The notes under the pieces are model-generated. The model made no database searches and was not told the DNA's origin. It saw nothing but the letters and a program-made list of their open reading frames with translations. DNA of 64,000 nt from assembly GCA_000507305.1 (NCBI GenBank), contig DF239210.1:200255-264254 (forward strand), in the 5' to 3' direction. This document shows positions 46,838-57,250 of this stretch, one piece after another. The position numbers and the translations under genes are program-made. The number at the start of each line of letters is the position of its first letter. Position 1 is the stretch's first letter. Origin of the DNA: Breviolum minutum Mf 1.05b.01. Lineage: Eukaryota > Sar > Dinophyceae > Suessiales > Symbiodiniaceae.

Positions 46838-48199
46838 CTTGGATCACGTGTGTGTGCAGCAAAAACACAATGCATGGTTTGGTGTGAACATGTCGTGGAA
46901 GAGACCATACACTAAAAGTGACTCTAGCTTTTGAGAGCCCTCCCTTAGCATACGGCGGTACCCTTGAATTTAGGAAGGTATAGAGAATATGTTTCTTGTC
47001 ATTCCTCTTCTTACCCTGGTGGTCGAGTTTTGCTTTCGGAGTCGGAGTTGTGGTTCTTGCAAGTTGTGACAATTTCAGGCGTGATCCTGGTAGGGCAATG
47101 CTGGCCCATGATGATAACTCAAAGATCTACAAAGATTCATCATATCATGATTGATGTACACAACCTTGCAAAAAAAAAACTTGTCAACTTACACCTACAT
47201 CACCATAACATCTGTGAGATTTCCAATCGATTTGTCCTGCGGTAGTAGAATTCGAATTGAGCCTCAATGGCGAATTGTGAGGAATCCAAGGTCATAGGAT
47301 CATTTGATGAGATCGTTGAAACCTTGGCAAACACCGGTGGCAAAACGTCAAAAGTTTAGTGCCTTAGATGTGAAAAAGATGACGTTAAACGTATATAAGT
47401 CAAAACAGTTTAGTTTAGATGATACAAGTAGCCCCTTTCTGGGGAACACCTAAGGTTTACTATTTACTAAGTTGAGGGTCATATAGATCATCTTCATGGG
47501 ATGTCTACGTTGTCAATGTCTTTTAACACAAACCGTTGAGACTCCTAGTCCAACAGTTTCCTAGGCTGCAGGTATTTCCCAAAAACGCTGCTTCACCACT
47601 GTTCCCCTACTCCAAATAGCACTCGTCATGTTGAAGAAATAAATCAATCCGGAAAAAAATCATGTGAGACAACAATGCATCTTCAACAAGTTTGCAACTG
47701 GACTCCAGGTCATCCATACTTCTATCGAACTCAACCAACAATCTTAACGTAAACTGGCCTTTTACAATAAACTCTGACAGGGAACATATTCCTGGGTGAG
47801 CGGAGAGAAAAAGAAAACAATTAAAAGAGATTAATCACATGCACTGTAGCCAGTAGATGGTGCAAAGGCCCTGAATGTATTCATCTATGATGAGCCTTTG
47901 GTCATCCAATTTTTGGGAGGCGACTGCTATTTCACCTCCTCATACCAGTACTGCCTGACCATCTTGGCCAAGTGAGGATTCCCCTGCAATGCCATCTTTT
48001 ATGTGTATACATGAAGTATAGTCAACGTGAAACTATATACAGGTATACACAGGTTACATACGGATGATTCTATGATACGTATATGTAAATAAGCAGAATA
48101 TGTTTCATTATATATACATCGCGACGTCCTCTGATCCCGCCATATATTGATATATCATTTCCCGATTCATGTGGAGCAAAACATGGCCACGAATCGTAC
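46838..48199. other. Non-coding stretch, one weak exon candidate
   Basis: Mostly AT-rich. At about 47066-47020 the minus strand reads TTTPTPKAKLDHQ after TTGCAAG and before GTAAGA, a weak exon candidate. Nothing else was seen. Confidence 0.3.
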
Positions 48200-51100
48200 C
48201 TTCTGCAGAATCTGTGCAGAGACCAGAACGGTGAACCAATAGACGAAGAAGAACCAGTGGATTCCCACCGGTTGTGGGCTGACGCGGCAGATCCAACTTG
48301 GGATTGAGTGACCCGTGTCCAGCTCGGCTTCCCGATGTTTTTTCGCGAAGATACCAGGTTTCTGTTGCTATGACCCAAGGAGGATAAACCTAATGTCTCT
48401 TGAGCAACAAGGTGAACCTCAAATGTATACGCAACAAACAGCATGTACAAGATGTTGCGGAGCAAACATGAGCGTCACATGTTGAATATCCGTTTCTTGT
48501 AGTAGATCCCCGCCCTTATTGACCTGATTGCAATATTTGATTGTGATTAATTATGTATCTATTATACTGTAGATGTAGGATTAATACATGATACATATCA
48601 TGATACCATGCACCTACTAACCGCAGATTCTTAAACCTCATTTTCCCATCATCCGAGTCATCAAAACATTTCTTGCCTGGCCATGTTCTGACCCCAGACT
48701 GCAGTTGCAACAGCCTGGCGAGCACTGGCAGTTTCCAGGAAAAACATCTTGAAAAGGCGGGGGGGGAGCCTAGATTGAGTGTATCCCAATCTCCCTATGG
48801 AAATCAATGAATTATAGTAAAAGTTTACTACTACCGTGGAGTTCAATGCCCCTAATGTTGGATAATGATAATGTCAAAACTTCTCGCAAGAGAATCTTTT
48901 TTTGAAAGGCACAAGGATCACTACGTGTCGATTTGGCTTGTTTCTCAACACACATTGAAACATGTTGAGGTGGTTGATCCCGGCAAGCCAACAACCCACT
49001 TCCCAAAGGATCATTCTATGCTTCGTATCTAAGCAATTCTAAGACATACTGCTGTAGAGGTCAAAAATACATATTTGGCCATCCGAAACAACCACTGTGC
49101 AAAAAAAATATCCTACTTTCCTACTAAGCAGGGTAGCTTGACTCCCTAGGAAGAAATTGTTCGCTGCCTGCCTTCTTGTAGAAGAGCTGTCCCAAAGGAC
49201 CGTGGACAATGAAGATCGGAAAAGAGATGCCACCCAAAAACTGGCCCAAGAACAAGAGCGCAACATGGAAGCCAGTGGAAAAGAACTGATCTTTGTTAAT
49301 CTTGGAGCAAGAGTACATCTCATATCATGCTTGGGATTGGTATATATATTCCAAATTCTTCCAGTTTGCTTGTACAAACCACCGCACTTTTCAAGCTTCC
49401 CCGTTTTTCACAACTGTCACAATTTAGTTCTTTGTTGCTTGAACTCTCCGGGCAGGTTATCATTTGCCAAAGGTCATCAAGGATAATCTAAATCATCATG
49501 AACCGGCCGAGGTTGGCCCTTTGGTTGCTCCAAATCTTCAAAACTTTATATAATCATATCCAATCACATGTTTTGAAAAATTGGTGATATCCCTCTTCCT
49601 CATCTATTTTCATAGCTACCTTACTGTTCACTTCTTAAGTTGCCAGGAATGTTTCCCCATTCTCTCTGCTGGAAGTTGGGGCTCCCTACGACCAAGGGCT
49701 TCTTGCACAAGAGCTTAGGAAGCACGGCACCTTTTGGGCGGGGTCTCTGGGAGTTTTCAACAAAAAGAAATCTTCGAAAATTGGGTATCATAGAAAGATG
49801 CCAGCTCTTTCTAGGGGCATACTTCTCCAGTTCCATGTTGAATCTTCAAATAATTAATTGCATCATATATCATACACTATAGAGTATGCACACTCGTTTT
49901 TAAGTCTTTACTTCAATTCTAGGGTCCATTCTACTCGGACCCAACATCAAAAAAACTTGTCATTGATGAGGACCCATGACATCAAGGTGACTTCTTGAAG
50001 TGGGGTTAGCACTGGGACAATCATTGTCCAAATTCCAAAACAAAGTTTCAGAATCCAAAAAACGAATGACACATACCTTATAAAACAATACAGCAGAAAT
50101 GTTGGAGTTCCTGTTTGTGAATCGAATGTCAGGCCTGCTGATTTTGATTTAAGTTTGGATGCATCTTCCGCACATGCTGAAGACAAAACATCTTTGAACC
50201 TATACCAACTTGTCTTTTTAGTCACGCAACATCCAAAGCCAACCCCATACTTCACCCTTGCTCTTGACAAGGTATCCGGGACACCCAACAATAAACAGTC
50301 ATTTAAGAGTTCCTCACTGTCAATATTGACAATGACGTTTGGTGAAGTCGAGTATTTCATACTCTTGGCAACCGAGATTCCATACGTTATTCCAACGACC
50401 CCCCCGATGCCGAAACCTTCGTCATTGGCGCTCTCCCGATGGATCCGCATTAAAAACCTGCGTGGGATCCATTGCGGGGGTGAGGAAAACATAGGCTATA
50501 GGGGCCCAATGTGAAATGTTAAAGATGGTATGATGGTATCCAATGATGGGAGATTCTAGCACTTAAGTTGTAAACATGTCGTCTATCCCCAAGACAAAAA
50601 AAGGAAAACGACGCGTTACCTGCCCGAAATACAACCGAAATCAACGAGCTGCGTGTTTTCTTGGAAAACTTACTACCAAGGATGGGCCAAGCAAGTCAGG
50701 TAACTGCGGCACTTGCAAATTTCAAATTGCTGAGGTTATTGGGATACGTCTTCTTGTCTCATCTGTGGGAGGCTGACTTTTGATATAGACTAGCAAGGAA
50801 CTGACTTCAAAAAAGGTATCACCTAAGAAAACCAACCAACCAACCTAAGAAATGGTTGTTATTGCTGTTTGAAGGATTGTCGGGGGGGGGGCCATCCTCT
50901 GAGTGGGGGAAGGAGACATGTAACAATGTAACACACGAATTTTGGAAACTCTTGCCATCTTGCAGTGGCCATCGATAATCCAATCTAATCGGAGTCAAAC
51001 AACAGTGGATGCTCACAATTCGGGACCACAAAAATCCATTGGAAATACAACAAATCATCATTTGAGATTTCAGAATTCAAAATAGCCACAACTCCCTGCT

Positions 51101-51856
51101 CTTCAGAAGCTGGAGCAATCCACAGGAATTGCTATACTTGTCAGGTTGGTTTCTTAATGTTTCCAAATGTACCCTTCCATTCTGCATTCTCATGTCAATG
51201 ACTAGCTTGCCATTGAACGACCTGTGTGGACCTCAACCTGGAACGAAGTTCCGGGAGCTCATGGAGTCACACCCTTTTTTTCTCTCATGCAAAGGGCCCT
51301 GAAAGGCCTAGATTCTTCCAAATTCGCGATAAAGGGGTGGACCTGTCATTTGTTTCTAGAGATCTTCATTTTTCCGAAAAAAAAAAAAGAAATCTGTCGA
51401 ATCATGGACTCTTTGAAGGATGTTGGCAAGTTTTTCTTGTGATCAGTGTAGTGGAAAACAAACTTATTGACCATCCTTCTCACCATCGTTGGGAACGCTA
51501 GGGGCAACAAGATGGGTTCTATGAGACCCTTGGGACTTAGGATACAATCGTATCCGTTATAAGTTTGTTGTCACGGGAGATCGGTCAATGGTTGGTTGTT
51601 GAGGTTACTGGTTTATCCCAAGAAACCCCACGTAACGTATGGCCTGCAAAAAAGAAAGATGAAATTCACTTGGGAATGTGCTTAAGCATGGGGCGAATTC
51701 ACCAACCAGCTATTCACCAACTTTCCATTGGTTGATTGGAAGCAACAGGGATTTGGACTTTGGAAACTTGGACCTTCTTGCGACAAGTCCGACCCCATGG
51801 GCAGCCAACTGCCCAAGTGAAACAAACCACCCGCAACCCGCAATCGCAAGGAACGG
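48200..51856 (-). CDS. Membrane acyltransferase-3-like protein, C-terminal exons
   Basis: Four exons carry hydrophobic segments: 51856-51774 (PFLAIAGCGWFVSLGQLAAH then GVGLVAR), 49290-49172 (FFSTGFHVALLFLGQF, LGGISFPIFIVHGPLGQLFY), 48714-48677 (AVATAVWGQNMA) and 48361-48200 (KPGIFAKKHREAELDTGHSI, then VGIHWFFFVYWFTVLVSAQ and ILQK). The segment FLGGISFPIFIVHGP resembles the late membrane helices of acyltransferase-3 / OatA-type O-acyltransferases (LGxISYSLYLxH), which move acyl groups to sugars or lipids across a membrane. Exons 49290-49172 and 48714-48677 join in phase 0 (FYKK-AVATAVWG). Further exons must lie between 51774 and 49290 and between 48677 and 48361, as the phases do not match there. 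Confidence 0.55.
49947..50492 (-). CDS. Open frame of 181 residues, uncertain
   Basis: A continuous frame from Met at 50492 to a stop at 49947. It reads HRESANDEGFGIGGVVGITY, then NVIVNIDSEELLNDCLLLGV, and ends in a hydrophobic segment near residue 135. It lies inside the span of the acyltransferase-like exons, so it may be a nested intronless gene, a large exon, or a chance frame. No family recognised. Confidence 0.3.
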   Translation of the reverse strand: MFSSPPQWIPRRFLMRIHRESANDEGFGIGGVVGITYGISVAKSMKYSTSPNVIVNIDSEELLNDCLLLGVPDTLSRARVKYGVGFGCCVTKKTSWYRFKDVLSSACAEDASKLKSKSAGLTFDSQTGTPTFLLYCFIRYVSFVFWILKLCFGIWTMIVPVLTPLQEVTLMSWVLINDKFF

Positions 51857-52099
51857 CTGAATAGGGTTCTTATCTCCAACTCTTTCTCAAATTCTTCAGT
51901 CACATCCATTTTCGTTCTTCCACCCATAAAAAACAACCTTTGGAAGTTTAGCAGGTTTTGTGTCCAACAATGTAGGTTTTTGTACCCTTTGCGGGTTGCC
52001 CCTTCCAAACCCGTGAAACTTTGGAGCTTTCAGGTCCCGGAGAATAGAACCTGGCAGCTGTCGTGGGCAAAGGCTGAAAGGCTTCGGGCTCGAAGTCAC

Positions 52100-52235
52100 C
52101 GGTTGGATGGTTCAGAAAAACCCAAGGCTAAAACCACCGTTTGGATGTGTAAATAAACCCGGTACAGTAAATAATGGGATAAACTACCAACCTGTAGCTG
52201 GTGAGTTCACCGGATTTCTGAACCATCAACGGTAG
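52100..52235. mobile_element. Miniature element, family 3 copy (diverged left end)
   Basis: The left end GTTGGATGGTTCAGAAA is degenerate; the right end GGATTTCTGAACCATCAACG then GTA is intact. The inner AAACTACCAACCT is shared with the copy at 30630-30744. Confidence 0.65.
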
Positions 52236-52259
52236 CCTCCAAAAATGGGCAATCACCAA

Positions 52260-52346
52260 GGCAAAATCATCTTCCAACATCTTCCAACCATTGATTTTGA
52301 GGGGCTATGTTAGTGTCAGGGAGGGTGTCAGGGAGGGTAGCACTTC
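52260..52346 (+). repeat. Family 1 element end, partly duplicated
   Basis: It contains CCATTGATTTTGAGGGGC, then TATGTTAGTGTCAGGGAGGG, with the last 12 bases (GTCAGGGAGGGT) repeated in tandem. The same end occurs at about 19897-19929 (GGGCTATGTTAGTTTCAGGG) and in a weaker form near 38440. Confidence 0.55.
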
Positions 52347-53513
52347 GAGTACGGGTTGGCAAAATGGATACCATGCCATCATGAGATGCCATGAGTTCTT
52401 TTGATTCAGGTCAGTCAATCCTGCTGTTGGCAACTGATTTGGAAACAAGTTTAGCCACGGAGAATTAGATAAGCCTTCTCAGGTAATATATGAAGCATTG
52501 TTTCTGATCACCTATTTCTTATTCACCTACCAACCTCCTGGCCCCGGGATGATTGTTATCCCTCGGAACTGAACGGCATCTCTCCATGGGCCACAAGATG
52601 TGATTTGGTCGTTTGGGTTTGACAAATCACAGAGCATTGAAATGGGGCTCAAATAAAGCCTTCAATGATAATGTTACTTTGTTGCTGGAAAGTTGCGTTG
52701 ATCAGTTGATAAAAAATAGTTTGTTCATTTCTCTCAAAGGCTTCAGAGAAAAAAACGCTTGCAAGAAACAATCATCAAGCAATGGATCAGGTAACTCTAC
52801 TAATTCACCACATTTGATGTGACAAAGGACACTGAAACGGAAAGACATTCCCTTACTAGACCATCTTATTTGCTTCAGGAGTTCACCCCAATCCAGCAAA
52901 CAGTAGTTGAGATCATCTATCCCCTTCTATGTTTACAGGGCTTTATCATGGTTTTATACATCCCCACATGATGTCATCAACAATATTACACTGAATTGGT
53001 GAATTGGCAGGGATCACTTTACTTGGGAAATATCACTAGAAGAGTCACCACTGCTTCATACTTGCAGACTGCCTTCTACTATGAGGTTCTGGGCAAAAAC
53101 AGTCAATTGATGATTTTCGTGCACCACCACATCATGCATGACCATCTTTAAAGAAGAATTCATAAATCACAACATCTCAAACCTGTTGTATCTAACATAT
53201 GTCTCCTGCACATGGTTTCACTCAACATGTCCATCCATTCCCTCTTTTTAAGGGAACCTCCAATTTACACACCTTGCATTTGTACTTTCACTCTTCAATA
53301 TGTTCATCTAGAATCATCAACACTCAAATTGTATCGCCGTGTAGCAATTCCCTCAACTTACCATAAGGCATCAGAGTTATAATATGTATATAAATCTATG
53401 TTGTACATATACAATATACAGAACTTCAGCCTTAACTAAACAACTCACTGAAATCACTCACTCACCTGATTCACCACGGAAATAAGAAAAATCTTCCAAC
53501 ACCCCTTATGGAT

Positions 53514-56500
53514 TCAGTTCGGTGGACCGCCGGTGTCGGATTCACCCAGCCTCTCAAGCTGGACCGCCCTGCACAGTGGGTTGCGCAATCATCATGTGAC
53601 GTATTTTCAGCTCAAAATGGAGTACATATCACAATTAAATCTTGTTGTAGCCACAGATTTATATTCCAAACATATTCCAGAAGTATAGAAATGAAATCTG
53701 TTGTATACTAACTGTATACTTTAGATCTCTTGGAAGCAATTGTCCATCCAAATGGGTATCCAATGGCTCGCTTCAAGCTCTATCTGCCCTGCCTCCGTGC
53801 CGGTGCCCTGCGATGGTAGAAGACCCTTCTTGTTGGCCACCGTTTCCTAACGAAACGAGGATTTGTTTTTGTTAAAGGGCACTGGATAAGATGATTGAAC
53901 ATCTATTTATCATAATGATGGTGAAACCTTGGGAAATTTAGTTGATGGTGAAACAATTGGATGAAGAAACTTGATGAAATCAAAGCATGTTCAGCTACAC
54001 TATTGAGATGCAAATTTCACAACTAACATAACCGCTATAACCTCGTGCTAAAATGTCATTCCAGAAGTAATTATTCAGCTTGATGGGCAAGCTGTTCTTT
54101 TCATACACCCTGGCGATCTTCGGAGTTATATACAGTAAGGTACAAATCGTTTAAACCTGGGCTACAACCACAGATTGATATCAAGACTCTAAAAACTTCC
54201 AAGTACAATGTATACATGCAGTACAGCAACATAAATGCCATGAAAAGAGGAAATCAAGGCAATCCAAAGAGAAATGACGACATAATAATCACTACATCAG
54301 TGAATCAAGGTATCAGGTATCATGGATGACTGTTTTTGCCTCAAGTATTTCCAAGGTACGTCAGCACCATGAGAGATGAGATAGTCGGAAAGATGGAGGA
54401 AGTTGTACCTCATGTTCAATGATTTCAATGCCTTCCCCTGTCATGCCCACAAGACTCAACGTATTTTGAGAGGCCATGACCAACCTTGCCAGGCGCACTG
54501 GAAGCAGTAATGCAAAGGTGTATTCCCTGCCAAGTTCTGATCGTTCACCTCAGGCACATCTTCTTGTAAGCATGCACTGGTCTGCTTGTTTTGGGTATGT
54601 AAAGCTAGGTTTGTTGCGGGTGTTGTTGTAGGATGGGCTACTATACAAATGCGGTACATGATATAAATATGCATGATGAATGATTCGTGCAAAGTTTCTG
54701 AGTACGTAAACATGTGCACTTACATACACTCGTTGCATCTCATCAAAAGCCACAATAAGGATCTCTGATTTGATCGAGGTAGCACAACAAAGTCTGAAAG
54801 CAAGTGCAACCTCTACATGTTTCTATCCTCACCCATGAAAATCACGCAAATGCTGGAACACCGAAACAAATCAAATGGATACCGGATACCATTCATCCTC
54901 ATAAGCAGCCCCCCTCACTCATGAGATCAACACGACGCCCAAAAATTGGGGCGTGTCCAAGGTGCATTGATGCCGTTCTTCAGCAGGAGCTTTGCAATAC
55001 GACGATGATCGTTCTGACCTCGACAGCTTGTTTCACAACCTGTACTAACCTCTGGATGATCCCGTTGGAACCTAAAGCGTCAATTGCAATGTTCCAAAAT
55101 ATATATTATTTCGGATAATGTCATGTATATTTTTCCCCATCCATCAACGACAGTTTCCATTTACCGACAGTTTGACTGAAAACTGACTGACCCAAAGTGT
55201 AGTGAGTGGGTTTTGCACGAATCCCTAAAAAAAAGAACATCTGTAACATATGACAAACTATTATACTGTCACAATCATAGTATAATAGATGGTTGTAAAT
55301 GTGTGTGATCTTATGATCTCAACAAAAGCGAGTATGTACACCGCCACAAATAATGTCTTTAATCTTTGATGTCCAAACGTTTTTGGAGTTCATCATGTTG
55401 AGCAAAAATAATGATCTATTGATTGCTTTCTCCCGTTGTACTTACAACCCACGGTGCTCTCTTGAAACTTGGGCAGCTCGTGACAAAGTCATAATCACAC
55501 GGCATTTCCGCAGCTCTGAGTCCCTCGCAGGCCACGTGAAGCATGTTGTTGCCGAACTCATCCTTGGCAGCTGCATATGCTTATAGCTGATGGGATCCCC
55601 TTTTCAATAGCCTTTGTCGGGTCACTCTGGCAGGTTGTGAGTTGCAGCAACAGAATATTAAATATGTCATTGTCATAGCACCGGTGGATGTGGTTCCTCA
55701 AAACAACTTGGGTCATGCAACATCATTGTCTACTTCATGACTCTATCCCCCAAAACTCCAGTGAGTTTAGCCGAAACAATGCCACAATATCCCCATTAAT
55801 TCTAACAATCCAAATACTAATATGTTCAATTCCCAACACCAAAGGGTACCACCACCAGCAGCTTCAGAAATTTCTGAGCATACAACCCTGGCTTCCAGAA
55901 TACCACTCTCTTGCTGGATGATAGCCTGGCTCCGAAATACCAGATCCGAGAAAGACCACCAGGAGAAGTCGTATAGATTGAATTTATGTATCCATATGGT
56001 TTGGAAATATATGTATAAATATATATATATTCACTGTATATATCTATACATACAATTATGTGGGGTGTATATGTATGTAAATATCAGATTTCTATGGGGG
56101 TCTACTAAGGCACTATGTAGGGTAAAGTGACCAGGGTACCACCTGTGTTCTTTTCCCCTGTAAAACAGTGGTAAGAACCTAATTTGATACTTTGGGACAT
56201 TGTAAGGGATTGGTGCAACTTAGACTGCTTGCAATCCGCAGAAAAATTCTCCCGGTGAAGTCTAAGAATTCACCAACCTAAACAAAAGTCACGTCCGGAA
56301 GATTCCGAAGTTTACAAATGTAAAACAGTTCGAAACATGAAAACCCTCTTCTATAATATATATATATATATATGTATATAATTATATCATATATAGAATA
56401 TATCATATAGTATATATTACATATACTTATACCAATCTATCCTTCTTAGGTAAAAATTCTCCACCCAAATGGACCCATCAAACTTCGTTCAAAAAAATCG

Positions 56501-56563
56501 ACCCCACCGCGCACGCGCCTCAATGGCCTCATACCTGTTGTGACGAACGAAGGAGAAGGCCAC
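53514..56563 (-). CDS. Ankyrin-repeat protein, C-terminal exons
   Basis: Exons in order: 56563-56519 (VAFSFVRHNRYEAIE), 55562-55523 (DEFGNNMLHVACE), 55018-54966 (GQNDHRRIAKLLLKNGIN), 54548-54485 (VNDQNLAGNTPLHYCFQCAW), 53846 to about 53770 (ETVANKKGLLPSQGTG then TEAGQIELE) and 53568-53514 (AVQLERLGESDTGGPPN, TGA at 53514-53516). The second to fourth join in phase into a textbook ankyrin stretch (GNxxLHVA..., IAKLLLKNG, VNxQNxxGNTPLHY). Ankyrin repeats bind other proteins. The DEFGN...GNTPLHYCF form is common in dinoflagellate gene families. Donors include GAC, GCA and GCG types. The two terminal exons are joined with less certainty. Confidence 0.7.
56350..56430. repeat. AT-rich (TA)n stretch
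   Basis: Nearly pure TA repeats. Similar tracts occur at 46670-46735, 60085-60130 and 62970-63020. Confidence 0.85.
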
Positions 56564-56629
56564 CTCAGTTGACGCCCGTCATGCCGTGGTTGAAACGAGC
56601 CCTGAAACATCCTCAGCTGTCAAATATCT

Positions 56630-56714
56630 TACTCTCCCTGATAATTTTGCCTTTCCAAAAGGAAATTTCATCTTCCAACCATTGATTTTAAGGGGTTGGT
56701 TTTCAGGAAGGGTA
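56630..56714. mobile_element. Miniature element, family 1 copy
   Basis: It begins TACTCTCCCTGATAATTTTG and ends TTTTCAGGAAGGGTA, and contains CATCTTCCAACCATTGATTT, shared with the copy near 52280. About 85 bp and TA-bounded. Confidence 0.6.
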
Positions 56715-56810
56715 TCTATCTCAATTTCGGGTGTGTGTGAAGATACAAAAAGAAGGTCAACGAAATTGAGCATGTGTCAAAGCATCCAAGGCAAATTTTT
56801 AGCATGATGC

Positions 56811-56920
56811 TACTGTTGATGGAAGAAAACGAGTTAACCAGTCGAGGTAGATAGCTTTTCCCATTGTTTGCAAGGTTCTTATATTTGCCAGTTTGTGCAG
56901 GAGTTCTTCCATCAACAGTA
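56811..56920. mobile_element. Miniature element, family 3 copy
   Basis: Begins TACTGTTGATGGAAGAA and ends TTCTTCCATCAACAGTA; 110 bp, located between the ankyrin gene and the unknown gene. Confidence 0.8.
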
Positions 56921-57250
56921 TGTCCACCATTGACAATGACATGGCAGTTTCCCAACTTCTTCTGGCTGACGTGTTGAAGCAAAGATTGTGCCAAATCAAT
57001 GGAGAGTATAGTTGTAGAGCACATGCCCCTACATTTAGAGACTTCCGTGGGGTATTTTTAAACGAAAGTGATTTAATGTGATTTATCATTTATCTCATTT
57101 CTCCCATACCTTCACTGGCATATCAGTCATTTCTTATCTGAGGCCACTAACTATACTACAGTACGTAGTTTTCTTAGTTCCATAGTCAATCCTGTCATTT
57201 CACCTGGAGAGTCCATCACCAGTCACTGGTGACACCACTGTGACACCACG

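Larger units (their letters stand above)
51857..53513. other. Non-coding stretch with repeat copies
   Basis: Holds the family 3 and family 1 copies at 52100-52346. A weak exon candidate near 52065-52040 (FQPLPTTAA) was not accepted. Otherwise AT-rich. Confidence 0.45.

Noticed and set aside
48516..48846. Longer frames around 48.5-48.8 kb (for example LPPRLFKMFFLE and GVRTWPGKKCFDD).
   Set aside because: Only the core AVATAVWGQNMA has proper splice borders and joins the neighbouring exon in phase.
49621..49836. A 71-residue minus ORF (MELEKYAPRKSWHLSM...).
   Set aside because: No splice borders or family match; probably intron.
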